NCBI GenBank assembly: GCA_003156615.1
Contig: PMHI01000287.1
Coordinates: 131-13,764, forward strand
From: Acidobacteriaceae bacterium
Lineage (GTDB): Bacteria > Acidobacteriota > Terriglobia > Terriglobales > SbA1
Direction of reading: 5' to 3'
DNA length: 13,634 bases
This document shows, piece after piece, positions 1 through 6,378 of the stretch. Both the position numbers and the translations under genes were made by a program. The first letter of the stretch is position 1, and each line of letters opens with the position of its first letter. The notes under the pieces were generated by a model that was not told the origin of the DNA, did no database searches, and saw only the letters and a program-made list of their open reading frames with translations.

Positions 1-587
1 AGGTCTCGCAGTTTTCTGATGCCGCAGGCCTTGTCAATCCCAGGCTTGGTAATGTCAACCGATGTCGAGCCCCCGATTCGGACAGAAAACTCAGGAATGA
101 TAGTGTCAAGAATAGCTTTGATCTTCTTCCGCTTGACGAAATCGGGGTCCCATTTTTCCTTTTCTTCCAAGGGAGCGTCCTGACCTAAGGCAGAAAATGT
201 TATCTGGCTTCCCCGGTCCTCAATTTGCTCACCCCAGAGCTTTTCGATCTTGAAGGCTGCAACTCCGATCGCCTTCTTGAGGGAACCTAGGATCTTTTTT
301 CTTTGATCTGTAGTGAAATCTTCCGAATAGATCTTTTTCCAATCTCCTGACTCGTATCGGTAAAACTTCGTGCCGCACGTAGGAAGGAGAGATAGATTCG
401 CCAGGAGTTTGTCTTGGGGCAGATTCGAAACGAGTTGCTTTTCAAACTGCGACCAACCGCCGCCGGAAATCACCGCCACTTTGACGATCGCGAGAAGGTC
501 GTGCAGCAGTCCCGACATTTCTGGATCAACGGCCGATTTACTGTCGGCAAGTGTACCGTCGAGATCGAACACAATCAGCTTTTTCAC
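1..587 (-). CDS. HAD-IIB family hydrolase (phosphomannomutase/sugar-phosphatase-like), partial
   Basis: HAD-superfamily phosphatase or mutase; the reading frame runs off the left edge after 195 residues. Seen: motif I DLDGTLADS (residues 8-16) with the nucleophile Asp8 and acid/base Asp10, motif II VISGG (39-43), and a C-terminal GGSTSVDITKPGIDKACGI block (172-190) whose Lys186 fits motif III. Motif IV (the metal-binding GDxxxxGND) would lie beyond the edge. Family knowledge: the type IIB cap with 'VDITKPGIDK' is typical of phosphomannomutase-like and sucrose/trehalose-phosphatase-like enzymes. The GTG start is preceded by a GAGG element about 8 bases upstream, and no in-frame ATG fits better. 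It begins 25 bases after the manA stop, so it is probably co-transcribed; a mannose-phosphate or sugar-phosphate substrate is an inference from that neighbour. Exact substrate unknown. Confidence 0.85.
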   Translation of the reverse strand, partial: MKKLIVFDLDGTLADSKSAVDPEMSGLLHDLLAIVKVAVISGGGWSQFEKQLVSNLPQDKLLANLSLLPTCGTKFYRYESGDWKKIYSEDFTTDQRKKILGSLKKAIGVAAFKIEKLWGEQIEDRGSQITFSALGQDAPLEEKEKWDPDFVKRKKIKAILDTIIPEFSVRIGGSTSVDITKPGIDKACGIRKLRD

Positions 588-612
588 TATGCCTCAACCT
601 TTTCTCGCGATC

Positions 613-1650
613 TCAATCCGGTATCGCGATTTCCAGCAAGTTCACTGCGCCGCGCGGCCGAAAAACACACGTACCGATCACCGCAGGTAAGAGGAATACG
701 TCGCCTTTTTCGATGGCGTAGGTGGCGTCGCCATGCTCGACATCTCCCGCGCCCTCGACGCATACCAGCACTCGCGGCAAATCGGCCGCGCCGACGGTAA
801 AAGGAGACTGTCCGCGCAGTCGCCACAACCAGAAATGTTCACAGTGAAAGAGTCTCTCGCGTTCCACCGGGGTCGTTGCTTCCACCACGGGCGTTACCCG
901 ACTGACCGGACCTTCCGAAAAATCAATGCAGGCCATCGCCTTGTCGACTTGAAGCGCCCGTGGCTTTCCAGTCTTCGGATCAATGTGGTCCCAGTCATAC
1001 AGGCGAAACGTCACGTCGCTATTCTGCTGAAGCTCGAACACCACAAGGTCGACGCCCAGAGAATGAACCGTGCCCGCACGGAGGAAAACAGCGTCCCCGA
1101 GCTTCGGAGTTAAACATGCGAGGCGGTCCGCCACCGTCCCGTTTGTGAGCGCGCGCCGCAGATCGGCTTCCGTAGTATCTGGCTTCAGGCCCGCATAGAT
1201 GCGGCTTTGTGCGCCGGCTTCCAACACGACCCAAGCTTCGGTCTTCGGGGTCTCGCCCGCTGGCAGCAGGTTCGTATTCGCTTTCGTGGGATGCACCTGG
1301 ACCGAAAGCATTTCATGTACGTCGAGGAACTTCAGCAACAGTGGAAATCGGCGGAAACGCCCGGCCAGCTTTCCCATTATTTGCTCCGGAAACTGCTCGA
1401 GCAATTGACCGATGGTCCGTCCCTTGAGCGGTCCATCCGTGACGCAGCTCTGATGGTCATCGCGATCACTGAGTAGCCAAGCTTCGCCAATAGGGCCACT
1501 GGGCAGGGGCGCGGTGAGCAAGTTGGCCAAATGCCGGCCGCCCCACAGCCGATACTGATAGATTGGTTCGAATCGCAGAGGATACAGAAGGGCTTGAACC
1601 GATGTTCCTTCTCTGTCATCGACAGCCTGGCTCAAGGCGGTGTCGATCAT
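613..1650 (-). CDS. manA: Class I mannose-6-phosphate isomerase
   Basis: Cytosolic zinc enzyme interconverting mannose-6-phosphate and fructose-6-phosphate; 345 residues, within the range of short bacterial class I enzymes. Seen: YRLWGG near the N-terminus (33-38), the zinc-site motif QVHP (118-121), TEAW (137-140) with the zinc-ligand Glu, GTVHSLG (193-199) with the second His, and the conserved QQNSDVTFRLYDWDH stretch (208-222). The C-terminal half is a second cupin-like barrel. The ATG at 1650 overlaps the upstream HPF gene's stop in the tetranucleotide ATGA, so translational coupling is likely and explains the lack of its own strong ribosome binding site. The first 20 or so residues are not conserved-looking, so a start slightly further in is possible. 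It could feed mannosylated polysaccharide or mannose catabolism; the following HAD hydrolase supports a sugar-phosphate role. Confidence 0.95.
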   Translation of the reverse strand: MIDTALSQAVDDREGTSVQALLYPLRFEPIYQYRLWGGRHLANLLTAPLPSGPIGEAWLLSDRDDHQSCVTDGPLKGRTIGQLLEQFPEQIMGKLAGRFRRFPLLLKFLDVHEMLSVQVHPTKANTNLLPAGETPKTEAWVVLEAGAQSRIYAGLKPDTTEADLRRALTNGTVADRLACLTPKLGDAVFLRAGTVHSLGVDLVVFELQQNSDVTFRLYDWDHIDPKTGKPRALQVDKAMACIDFSEGPVSRVTPVVEATTPVERERLFHCEHFWLWRLRGQSPFTVGAADLPRVLVCVEGAGDVEHGDATYAIEKGDVFLLPAVIGTCVFRPRGAVNLLEIAIPD

Positions 1651-2015
1651 GACTGGCCTGAGAACGTCGGCTCGTGAGGAGGCGGATCAGTTCTGTGGCT
1701 CCGTTGATCGTGCAATTTGCCGAGAGTATGCTCGATCAATCTGGCTAACTTATCTGCGGCGCCGTCGACGGCCAGGTCCACAGTCGCCGCTTCGTCGGTG
1801 ACCGCGATCGGCTGGCGGCCTTCGAGGCGCGCCTCCATCATGCAACGTTTGTCATTCTTGCCGCTCTTAGGGCCGCGTTCGTCGGTCAGGTGGACCTCCA
1901 CCCGCGTGATGTGATCGCTCACTCGGCTCAAGGCATTCTGCACGACGCTCCTGATCCGAGCGGCCAGCGCCTCGTGACCTTCGATTGTATGGTCCGTATT
2001 GACTTGGATCTGCAT
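1647..2015 (-). CDS. HPF/RaiA-family ribosome-associated protein
   Basis: 122-residue protein of the ribosome hibernation factor/sigma-54 modulation fold. Seen: an N-terminal strand (MQIQVNTD), then an Arg/Val-rich helix and the strand HITRVEVHLTDE (34-45), then the strand KRCMMEARLEG (56-66), then a long C-terminal helix DGAADKLARLIEHTLGKL. The open frame continues upstream to 2240, but the start was placed at 2015 because a perfect AGGAGG (complement of 2021-2026) lies 5 bases before this ATG and homology begins there. Family knowledge: such proteins bind the 30S decoding region and silence ribosomes in stationary phase or stress. This short version lacks the long-HPF dimerisation domain. 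Its stop overlaps the manA start, tying hibernation to the sugar-phosphate genes. Ribosome binding is inferred, not shown. Confidence 0.85.
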   Translation of the reverse strand: MQIQVNTDHTIEGHEALAARIRSVVQNALSRVSDHITRVEVHLTDERGPKSGKNDKRCMMEARLEGRQPIAVTDEAATVDLAVDGAADKLARLIEHTLGKLHDQRSHRTDPPPHEPTFSGQS

Positions 2016-2076
2016 GCTGACCTCCTGCCTAATTGTTTGATCAAGGATGTTTCTTACGTTCATACATTGCCGAAGT

Positions 2077-2298
2077 TCATGGAACCCGGCTACCGGCCGG
2101 CATTTGCTTTTGGCGGCCAGAAGGCACCATCGACAAGTCGTTGGGTCCGACGTAGATGCCGATGGCAACGAGCATCGCGACCAGGCCGAGCCAGAATCGC
2201 CAATGATGATGCGCGCGCCGCCAGTGAGGAGTTCGACCATGGCCGTCGCTATGATGACTCTCGCCGTTGGGATGCAGGTGTTCCGTGTTATTCATCAT
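2077..2298 (-). CDS. Small single-pass membrane protein with His-rich N-terminus
   Basis: About 73 residues. Seen: a His-rich hydrophilic N-terminus (several His within HLHPNGESHHSDGHG), a basic WRRAHHHWRFW segment, then one hydrophobic helix LGLVAMLVAIGIYVG and a short polar tail. The arrangement HWRRAHxxWRFW-TM-'YV...DLS' recalls small conserved hypothetical proteins I associate with stress clusters of this type of bacterium, but no function is known. Three in-frame ATG codons (2304, 2298, 2295) and a TTG (2310) compete. 2298 was chosen because a GGA lies 7 bases upstream; this choice is weak. It lies 61 bases before the HPF gene and 96 bases after the PRC-barrel gene, all in the same direction, so probably the same operon. 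The His cluster could bind metal; that is speculation. Confidence 0.7.
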   Translation of the reverse strand: MMNNTEHLHPNGESHHSDGHGRTPHWRRAHHHWRFWLGLVAMLVAIGIYVGPNDLSMVPSGRQKQMPAGSRVP

Positions 2299-2394
2299 GC
2301 TCATTTCCAAGTCAAGGCGTCGAAGCTGGCGGTACGCCTGCAGCGTAAGCGAAAACCACGGGCCGTCGTTTTACCGGCTGGCCCACGCTCTGAC

Positions 2395-3198
2395 CTAAAC
2401 GCCGCTCAAAGAAAAGGCAGACTTATGTTCATCGTCGTGCAGCCAATAGGGCGGCCGACCGTAGTGATGGTAGAGCTGTTCCTCATAGTCACGAGTGATC
2501 GGCCTTGACTCATAGAACTCAGGGGCTGTTTTGATCGCGTCCCGAAAGAGGCCGACATAGACCTTCGACTGCGTCCAGCTCACCTTTTGAATCCAGGCGG
2601 GCGAAACCAGTACCTTCTTGCCCGGCCACCAATTCCGTGTTAGCACCTCAATGTAGCGGATGGCCCAGTCTTCATCGTCTAAGACAAAGCCTTGCACGTG
2701 GCCGATTTCACCATCAGAGGCTTCTATGTGATAGCCTGTGACGCCTTCGATACTTCGCAGATGAGAATCCGCCGACTCTTTCTGGATTCTTTCCAACGCC
2801 TGGGTCTCTTTCGAAGCAGCGACTTCAGTAGCCAATCCCGATGGGAAATATCCTGGGCCCCACAAATAGGTACCGCCCCAATAATTGGGATATCCGTAAT
2901 ACCCGAGGTATGCCGCCTCGTGCTGCCGCGAGACGGGTTTGTGCGTATTGATATCGGGGCTGTTCTCTACTCGCTTTTTCGTTAGCGCTACATCCAACCG
3001 CTTGGCTTGCCAGTCGGTGTGGACGACGGAAATTGGCGAGATCAGCACTCGCCGCCCGCCAAGCCAACCGCCGGTTTCCGCCACAAGGTAGCGGATGGCC
3101 CACGTCTCGTCGTCGAAATACAATTGATCTACAGTTCCAATCTCGCCATCCGTAGCCCGGATGACAACACCCTTCAAGTGCGTAGCGTTCGTTAACAT
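2395..3198 (-). CDS. Double PRC-barrel domain protein
   Basis: 267 residues with two PRC-barrel repeats and no signal peptide. Seen: repeat 1 around residues 3-75, containing ATDGEIGTVDQLYFDDETW followed by AIRYLV; repeat 2 around 148-220, containing ASDGEIGHVQGFVLDDEDW followed by AIRYIEV. Each repeat continues into a 'G(R/K)(R/K)VL(I/V)SP' strand. Between them lies an unusual Tyr/Gly/Trp-rich linker (98-119: YLGYYGYPNYWGG and on) and a short charged helix. Start: AGGAGG (complement of 3208-3213) lies 9 bases before the ATG. Family knowledge: PRC-barrels occur in the RimM C-terminus, photosynthetic reaction centre H subunits and stress proteins of the YsxB/CoxI type, and act as small protein-binding barrels. 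Partner unknown. It leads the run with the small membrane protein, HPF and manA. Confidence 0.9.
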   Translation of the reverse strand: MLTNATHLKGVVIRATDGEIGTVDQLYFDDETWAIRYLVAETGGWLGGRRVLISPISVVHTDWQAKRLDVALTKKRVENSPDINTHKPVSRQHEAAYLGYYGYPNYWGGTYLWGPGYFPSGLATEVAASKETQALERIQKESADSHLRSIEGVTGYHIEASDGEIGHVQGFVLDDEDWAIRYIEVLTRNWWPGKKVLVSPAWIQKVSWTQSKVYVGLFRDAIKTAPEFYESRPITRDYEEQLYHHYGRPPYWLHDDEHKSAFSLSGV

Positions 3199-3506
3199 TG
3201 TCGTTAGCCTCCTGGGCAGTTATTGACTGCATTTCGCTATCACGATCGGCATATCAGGTCAGCTATATTCTTTGGCGTAAGTGCTTAAAGTGCCGTGCTC
3301 GTAATCGCGAAATCGACTTCGGCTTGTCATGTGGCAGTTCATCCTCCTGCCTTTTTCCCTAGATGATTCGACCTTAACAACGGCGCTGCCACTTTTCTGA
3401 GCAAGAGTGCTCACTCTCGCCCGACCAAGCGACTGTACGGTCCGAGATTTTCTTTGCTCCAAGAGATAGACCAGCATGCCCGGATCGACGTCCTGTCGCG
3501 CTCGGG

Positions 3507-3608
3507 CTGCTAGGCCTACCGTTATCGCGGTCGATTTCGGAGAGGCTCGCCAAGTTCTTGCTGGAGTCGTCAGCGGAGGGCGGGTCGCCATGGAGTAGCG
3601 CGCACGAG
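3507..3608 (+). pseudogene. Possible Crp/Fnr-family regulator fragment
   Basis: Plus-strand frame of 34 residues ending at a TGA (3609-3611), with the stretch LPLSRSISERLAKFLLESS. This resembles the linker/dimer-helix end preceding the winged helix of Crp/Fnr regulators, where '(L)SRS(V/A)SEKLA(R/K)LLLEW' is common. Neither the cyclic-nucleotide-binding barrel nor the DNA-recognition helix is present in any frame around it. If real it is a relic with both ends lost. The match is short and from memory, so confidence is low. Confidence 0.35.
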
Positions 3609-3632
3609 TGAAAAAAGAGGGGAGGTAAAACA

Positions 3633-3692
3633 ATGTCAAAGAAGCTCGCAACTGTTCTCTTCGCCGACATGGTTCTTCTTGCTCGGCCTTGA
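3633..3692 (+). CDS. Very short ORF with strong ribosome binding site
   Basis: ATG at 3633 is preceded by GGGGAGG with 7 bases between GGAGG (3621-3625) and the start, the best plus-strand ribosome binding site in the gap. The product would be only 19 residues (MSKKLATVLFADMVLLARP), with a basic start and hydrophobic core. It resembles the beginning of a longer protein whose frame has broken. The other frame, open through this point, carries the Amt-like stretch at 3683-3742. It may be a gene remnant, a leader peptide or chance. Confidence 0.2.
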   Translation: MSKKLATVLFADMVLLARP

Positions 3693-3742
3693 TCGCAGTG
3701 GCCTTCGAGTGGATCCTCAAGGGGAAGCCCACCGCGGCCGGC
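3683..3742 (+). pseudogene. Possible ammonium-transporter (Amt) fragment
   Basis: Plus-strand frame reading SALIAVAFEWILKGKPTAAG; it continues open to TGA at 3800-3802. Amt/AmtB transporters contain the pattern 'W..(I/G)EW...GKP(S/T).LG' just before the 'GAVAGLV.(I/V)TPA' helix. Here EWILKGKPTAAG fits the first half, but the following glycine-rich helix is absent. A one-frame shift within about 3680-3690 would join it to the well-initiated short ORF at 3633. Only about 20 residues match, so this is a weak call. Confidence 0.25.
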
Positions 3743-4104
3743 AAGATCGCCGCTCAGGGCACGTTCCGTGTCGACGATCCAAGGTCCGGGTCGGATACTT
3801 GAGTGCAACGAAGCTGCTGCTCGATGCGGTTCGCCCCTGACGGTCTCGAAAGTATGTTGTTTCTTGAGGTTTCAGGTTGCTCACACTCAATTAATTAAGC
3901 CCTCAAGGTGTCCTTTGCTCCTCCGGTCAGGACCGCTATCACTACCGCTCGGGACAGGGAGAATTGTGCGCTGAAAGTTAAGTGCCTTACGCGAGGTGCT
4001 ACGCATGGCAACAACTAAAGTGGGAAGAGCAGGAGTTGGTTTCGGCCTTGGCCGTCGAAGCGGGTCGATCGTACTCGAGGTTTATCTCCACCATGACATC
4101 ATTC

Positions 4105-5106
4105 CTACCTTTCGAGCGAACTGCCTGTGCGGGGACGTAGAGCAGCCGGCAGCGGCTCAGCGATTGATCTGATGTGGAGATCGCGCTGGGGGAACGGCAT
4201 CTCGATATTCTCTTTTCGAAATGCTTCGAAAATTGCGAAGTACAGATCGCTTTGCAGCCGCGCAGGTGTCTGTACTTGCTGGATCGTCCAGACCCGAAGG
4301 TCGAAGTTTAGCGAACTGTCCCCAAGCCCGACAAAGATGACTTCGGGACTGGGGTCGGCAAGAACATCAGGATGGCCCTTGGCAACTGTGAGCAGAACTT
4401 CTCGAACACCTTTTGGATCGCTATCGTAGGAAACGCCAACGGGAAGCGATATCCGGACCTGCCGGTCATTCGCAGTCCAATTGGTAACGCGCTGATTGAT
4501 GAATTCGGAGTTAGGAACGATAATGACGACGTTGTCGTTGGTTCGTATCCAGGTGCTGCGCCCACGCAACCGAACCACGTCCCCGTATGTATTACCTACT
4601 TCGATGCGGTCCCCCAGTTTGATCGGCTGTTCCAGCAACAGAATCAGTCCAGCGACAAAATTGCTGACGATTGCTTGCAGGCCCAATCCAACTCCAATAC
4701 CAAGCGCGCCGCCTACCACTACGAGACTGCTTAAATTCAGCCCCAGGGATTGCAAGCCGACAATCAGCCCGAGAACAAATACTAGATACGAGATCACTCT
4801 TGCGACAGCATATTGCTGCCCAATTGCTAGAGGTATAAGAGTGAGCACTCGCTTCTGCAGCAAGAGCATCGTGAAATGCGACGCGAGAGTCAGCGCGACA
4901 AGAAAAATCGCGGCTTTGAGGAGGAAGAAGAATGTTATTGGCAAGCCGCCCAGACTGAATAATGGTCGAACCAGAAAGTGCTGCAATCGAAGTCCGGCAT
5001 CCCCCAACAAAGTCGGCGCATACGAATTTCCGAATACCAGCACAGCGACAAGCAACAACAGCGAAAGCACGAGAAAAGTGATTATCCGAAAACGGGACAT
5101 TTTCAT
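4105..5106 (-). CDS. MscS-family mechanosensitive ion channel
   Basis: 333-residue small-conductance-type channel of the inner membrane that opens under membrane tension to release osmolytes. Seen: hydrophobic helices at about residues 7-26, 52-83 and 100-120, then the pore helix VVGGALGIGVGLGLQAIVSN (130-149) with the Gly/Ala packing ridge and a following FVAGLILLLEQPIKLGDRIEV (150-170), the MscS signature. Next come the beta domain (GDVVRLRGRSTWIRTNDN, VIIVPNSEFI) and the alpha/beta C-terminal domain. Start: ATG at 5106 has GGAGG (complement of 5114-5118) 7 bases upstream, preferred over TTG at 5109 and ATG at 5100. It lies 153 bases downstream of the universal stress gene, same strand; it may be separately transcribed. 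Confidence 0.95.
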   Translation of the reverse strand: MKMSRFRIITFLVLSLLLLVAVLVFGNSYAPTLLGDAGLRLQHFLVRPLFSLGGLPITFFFLLKAAIFLVALTLASHFTMLLLQKRVLTLIPLAIGQQYAVARVISYLVFVLGLIVGLQSLGLNLSSLVVVGGALGIGVGLGLQAIVSNFVAGLILLLEQPIKLGDRIEVGNTYGDVVRLRGRSTWIRTNDNVVIIVPNSEFINQRVTNWTANDRQVRISLPVGVSYDSDPKGVREVLLTVAKGHPDVLADPSPEVIFVGLGDSSLNFDLRVWTIQQVQTPARLQSDLYFAIFEAFRKENIEMPFPQRDLHIRSIAEPLPAALRPRTGSSLER

Positions 5107-5259
5107 CAAAAGTCCTCCATCGTTTGCACAGGACCTCGTGCTACATTTCTTGCTCGTATGCAGTTGAACAGAAGTGTCTCACAAGGCCGTGCCAACTTTT
5201 TTGCCGAAAGACTCAAGAACGTTGATCCTTCCGCGATGCCGAGCCGGGGACGGGCAGCC

Positions 5260-6153
5260 CTATTCTTGTAGTTGAGGTCCGCCTCGTATAACCAACACAG
5301 GACAGCGCGCATGGGAGACCACATCGTACGCTGTTGGTCCAGGCAGATGAGCGGCTACTCGCGGATAGCGGGCGCCGCGCATACCGAGCACGATCAGTTC
5401 GATCTGTAACTTCCCGGCGATCTCCAAGATAAATTCAGCAGGCATGCCGAACTCAACGTGGTACTCAGGCGCAATTCCTGCTTCCAATGTCCAGTGTTTC
5501 TCCATGAAGCGCAACCGGAAAAAGTCGGCGGCCTGCATCCTGGTCGAGAGGGGTTCTTTGTATGCATCCTGGGTAACGTGCAAGAAGAAAAGCGCGGCAC
5601 GATATTCCCTGGATAAAGAACACGCAAAGCGCATCGCTGGTTCGGATTCTGGGGAGAAATCTGTGGCGTACAGGATGCGCTGCGGCTTGGCCTCTGTTTC
5701 AGGCGGCACCGAATTCTCTGGCCCCACCATCAAAAGTGGAGTCCTTGCACACCGCAGAATCTCCTCCGCCGTTGAGCCCAGCAGCAGCTTTTCCACACCG
5801 CGTCGGCCGTGAGTGCCGATAACAATCAGATCGATTTCTTGCTTTTCCACCATTACCGAGATCATCGGCCAAACATTTCCGTGATCGATGAGCACCTCGT
5901 GTGGGAGTCCTTCGAGAAGCGACGTTCCCCGTAATCCGGCCATCTGTTCCTCAACGTGGCGCCGCATGTTTTCTAGGGCGAGATCTCGTTCGGCTGCTGG
6001 CATTAGGTCATATGCGTCTGTGGGAATCACGTATGCCAGATTTAGTTTCGCGCCAAAATGTCGTGCGATGGCTGCGGCATAGGGCAGTGCTGTGGTAGAA
6101 GATGGTGAGAAATCGGTCGCAAAAAGGATATGTCTAAAGAGAACTTGAGTCAC
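5260..6153 (-). CDS. Tandem universal stress protein (two Usp domains)
   Basis: 297-residue cytosolic protein with two UspA folds. Seen: domain 1 (residues 4-146) starts HILFATDFSPSS with Asp14 and has the ATP-binding signature GTHGRRG ... LGSTAEEIL (G113-G116, then GST 126-128). Domain 2 (158-291) starts RILYATDFSPES and has GMRGARYP ... GPTAYDVV, where the loop is altered (Pro/Ala-rich; GPT at 272-274 replaces GST). Nucleotide binding is thus likely in domain 1 and doubtful in domain 2. Start is GTG at 6153; no in-frame ATG exists near the conserved first strand. A GGA about 9 bases upstream is the only ribosome binding element. It faces the plus-strand ClC remnant across 92 bases. Family knowledge: tandem Usps respond to starvation, hypoxia and oxidative stress. 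Confidence 0.95.
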   Translation of the reverse strand: MTQVLFRHILFATDFSPSSTTALPYAAAIARHFGAKLNLAYVIPTDAYDLMPAAERDLALENMRRHVEEQMAGLRGTSLLEGLPHEVLIDHGNVWPMISVMVEKQEIDLIVIGTHGRRGVEKLLLGSTAEEILRCARTPLLMVGPENSVPPETEAKPQRILYATDFSPESEPAMRFACSLSREYRAALFFLHVTQDAYKEPLSTRMQAADFFRLRFMEKHWTLEAGIAPEYHVEFGMPAEFILEIAGKLQIELIVLGMRGARYPRVAAHLPGPTAYDVVSHARCPVLVIRGGPQLQE

Positions 6154-6245
6154 GGGTTATCGTCCAGCCTTATGTTACACTCCGGCGAAATACAGAAGGA
6201 CAGAACTGTGTTCGATCCGTCCAGCCTATACTTTGGGAGATTGTT
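6154..6245. promoter_or_regulatory. Divergent intergenic region with direct repeat
   Basis: Separates the minus-strand Usp gene from the plus-strand ClC remnant. CGTCCAGCCT occurs twice in the same orientation (6161-6170 and 6218-6227). TATACT at 6227-6232 could be a plus-strand -10 element, but no good -35 lies 16-18 bases before it. GGGAGA at 6235-6240 is a good ribosome binding site 5 bases before the TTG at 6246. The repeat may be an operator or a duplication scar. Confidence 0.35.
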
Positions 6246-6378
6246 TTGACTGGTGACCGCACAGCACCGGCGACGCGAACGGTTGGGCCGGCAATCTTGT
6301 GGGCGCTCTCGCAGCTGGTAGGGATCGTTGGAGGTCTGGGAGCCGTGGCATTCCGAGCTCTCATTGCGATTTTTCGCC
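6246..6378 (+). pseudogene. N-terminal fragment of a ClC-type chloride channel
   Basis: TTG start with a GGGAGA ribosome binding site 5 bases upstream. About 44 residues then resemble the first helix of bacterial ClC channels: ILWALSQLVGIVGGLGAVAF followed by RALIAIF. In family members this is followed by FHNL and the rest of an 18-helix protein. Here the similarity stops at about 6378 and the sequence passes into a PD40 kinase-sensor fragment in another frame; this frame stays open to 6551 with no recognisable content. The intact ClC gene at 10638 has a clearly different N-terminus, so this is not a simple copy of it. Translation of a chimeric peptide is possible but function is unlikely. 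Confidence 0.55.

Larger units (their letters stand above)
3199..4104. other. Long gap without an intact gene; gene debris
   Basis: About 900 bases between two minus-strand stress genes. Long open frames here have no recognisable domains or signals and appear to be chance. What can be seen: a possible Crp/Fnr helix fragment (3507-3608, plus), a 19-codon open frame with a very good ribosome binding site (3633-3692, plus), a possible ammonium-transporter fragment (3683-3742, plus), an AT-rich TTAATTAA at 3891-3898, and a 23-codon minus frame (3259-3330) starting 12 bases after an AGGAGG. The gap probably also holds the promoter of the PRC-barrel gene, but I see no convincing -35/-10 pair. Confidence 0.5.

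Noticed and set aside
1565..1574. GGTTCGAATC, like a tRNA T-arm
   Set aside because: It lies inside manA coding for a conserved stretch, with no acceptor, anticodon or D-arm around it.
2016..2240. Upstream extension of the HPF frame
   Set aside because: It overlaps the small membrane protein gene in another frame, and a perfect ribosome binding site precedes the start at 2015.
2361..2385. GGGCC...GGCCC hairpin between the PRC-barrel and small membrane protein genes, as a terminator
   Set aside because: Only 5 base pairs with a 15-base loop and a weak T stretch; too weak to call a terminator.
4005..4172. Small plus-strand frame starting MATTKVGRAGVGFGLG
   Set aside because: It overlaps the end of the MscS gene on the other strand, has no good ribosome binding site and no recognisable similarity.
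4496..5167. 223-codon plus-strand open frame
   Set aside because: It is wholly antisense to the MscS gene and its start region, and the translation is Ser/Thr/Arg-rich without domains.
5180..5200. Sigma-54-like TTGGCACG...TTGT on the minus strand upstream of the MscS gene
   Set aside because: The spacing between the GG and the second block is one base short and the invariant GC of the -12 element is GT.
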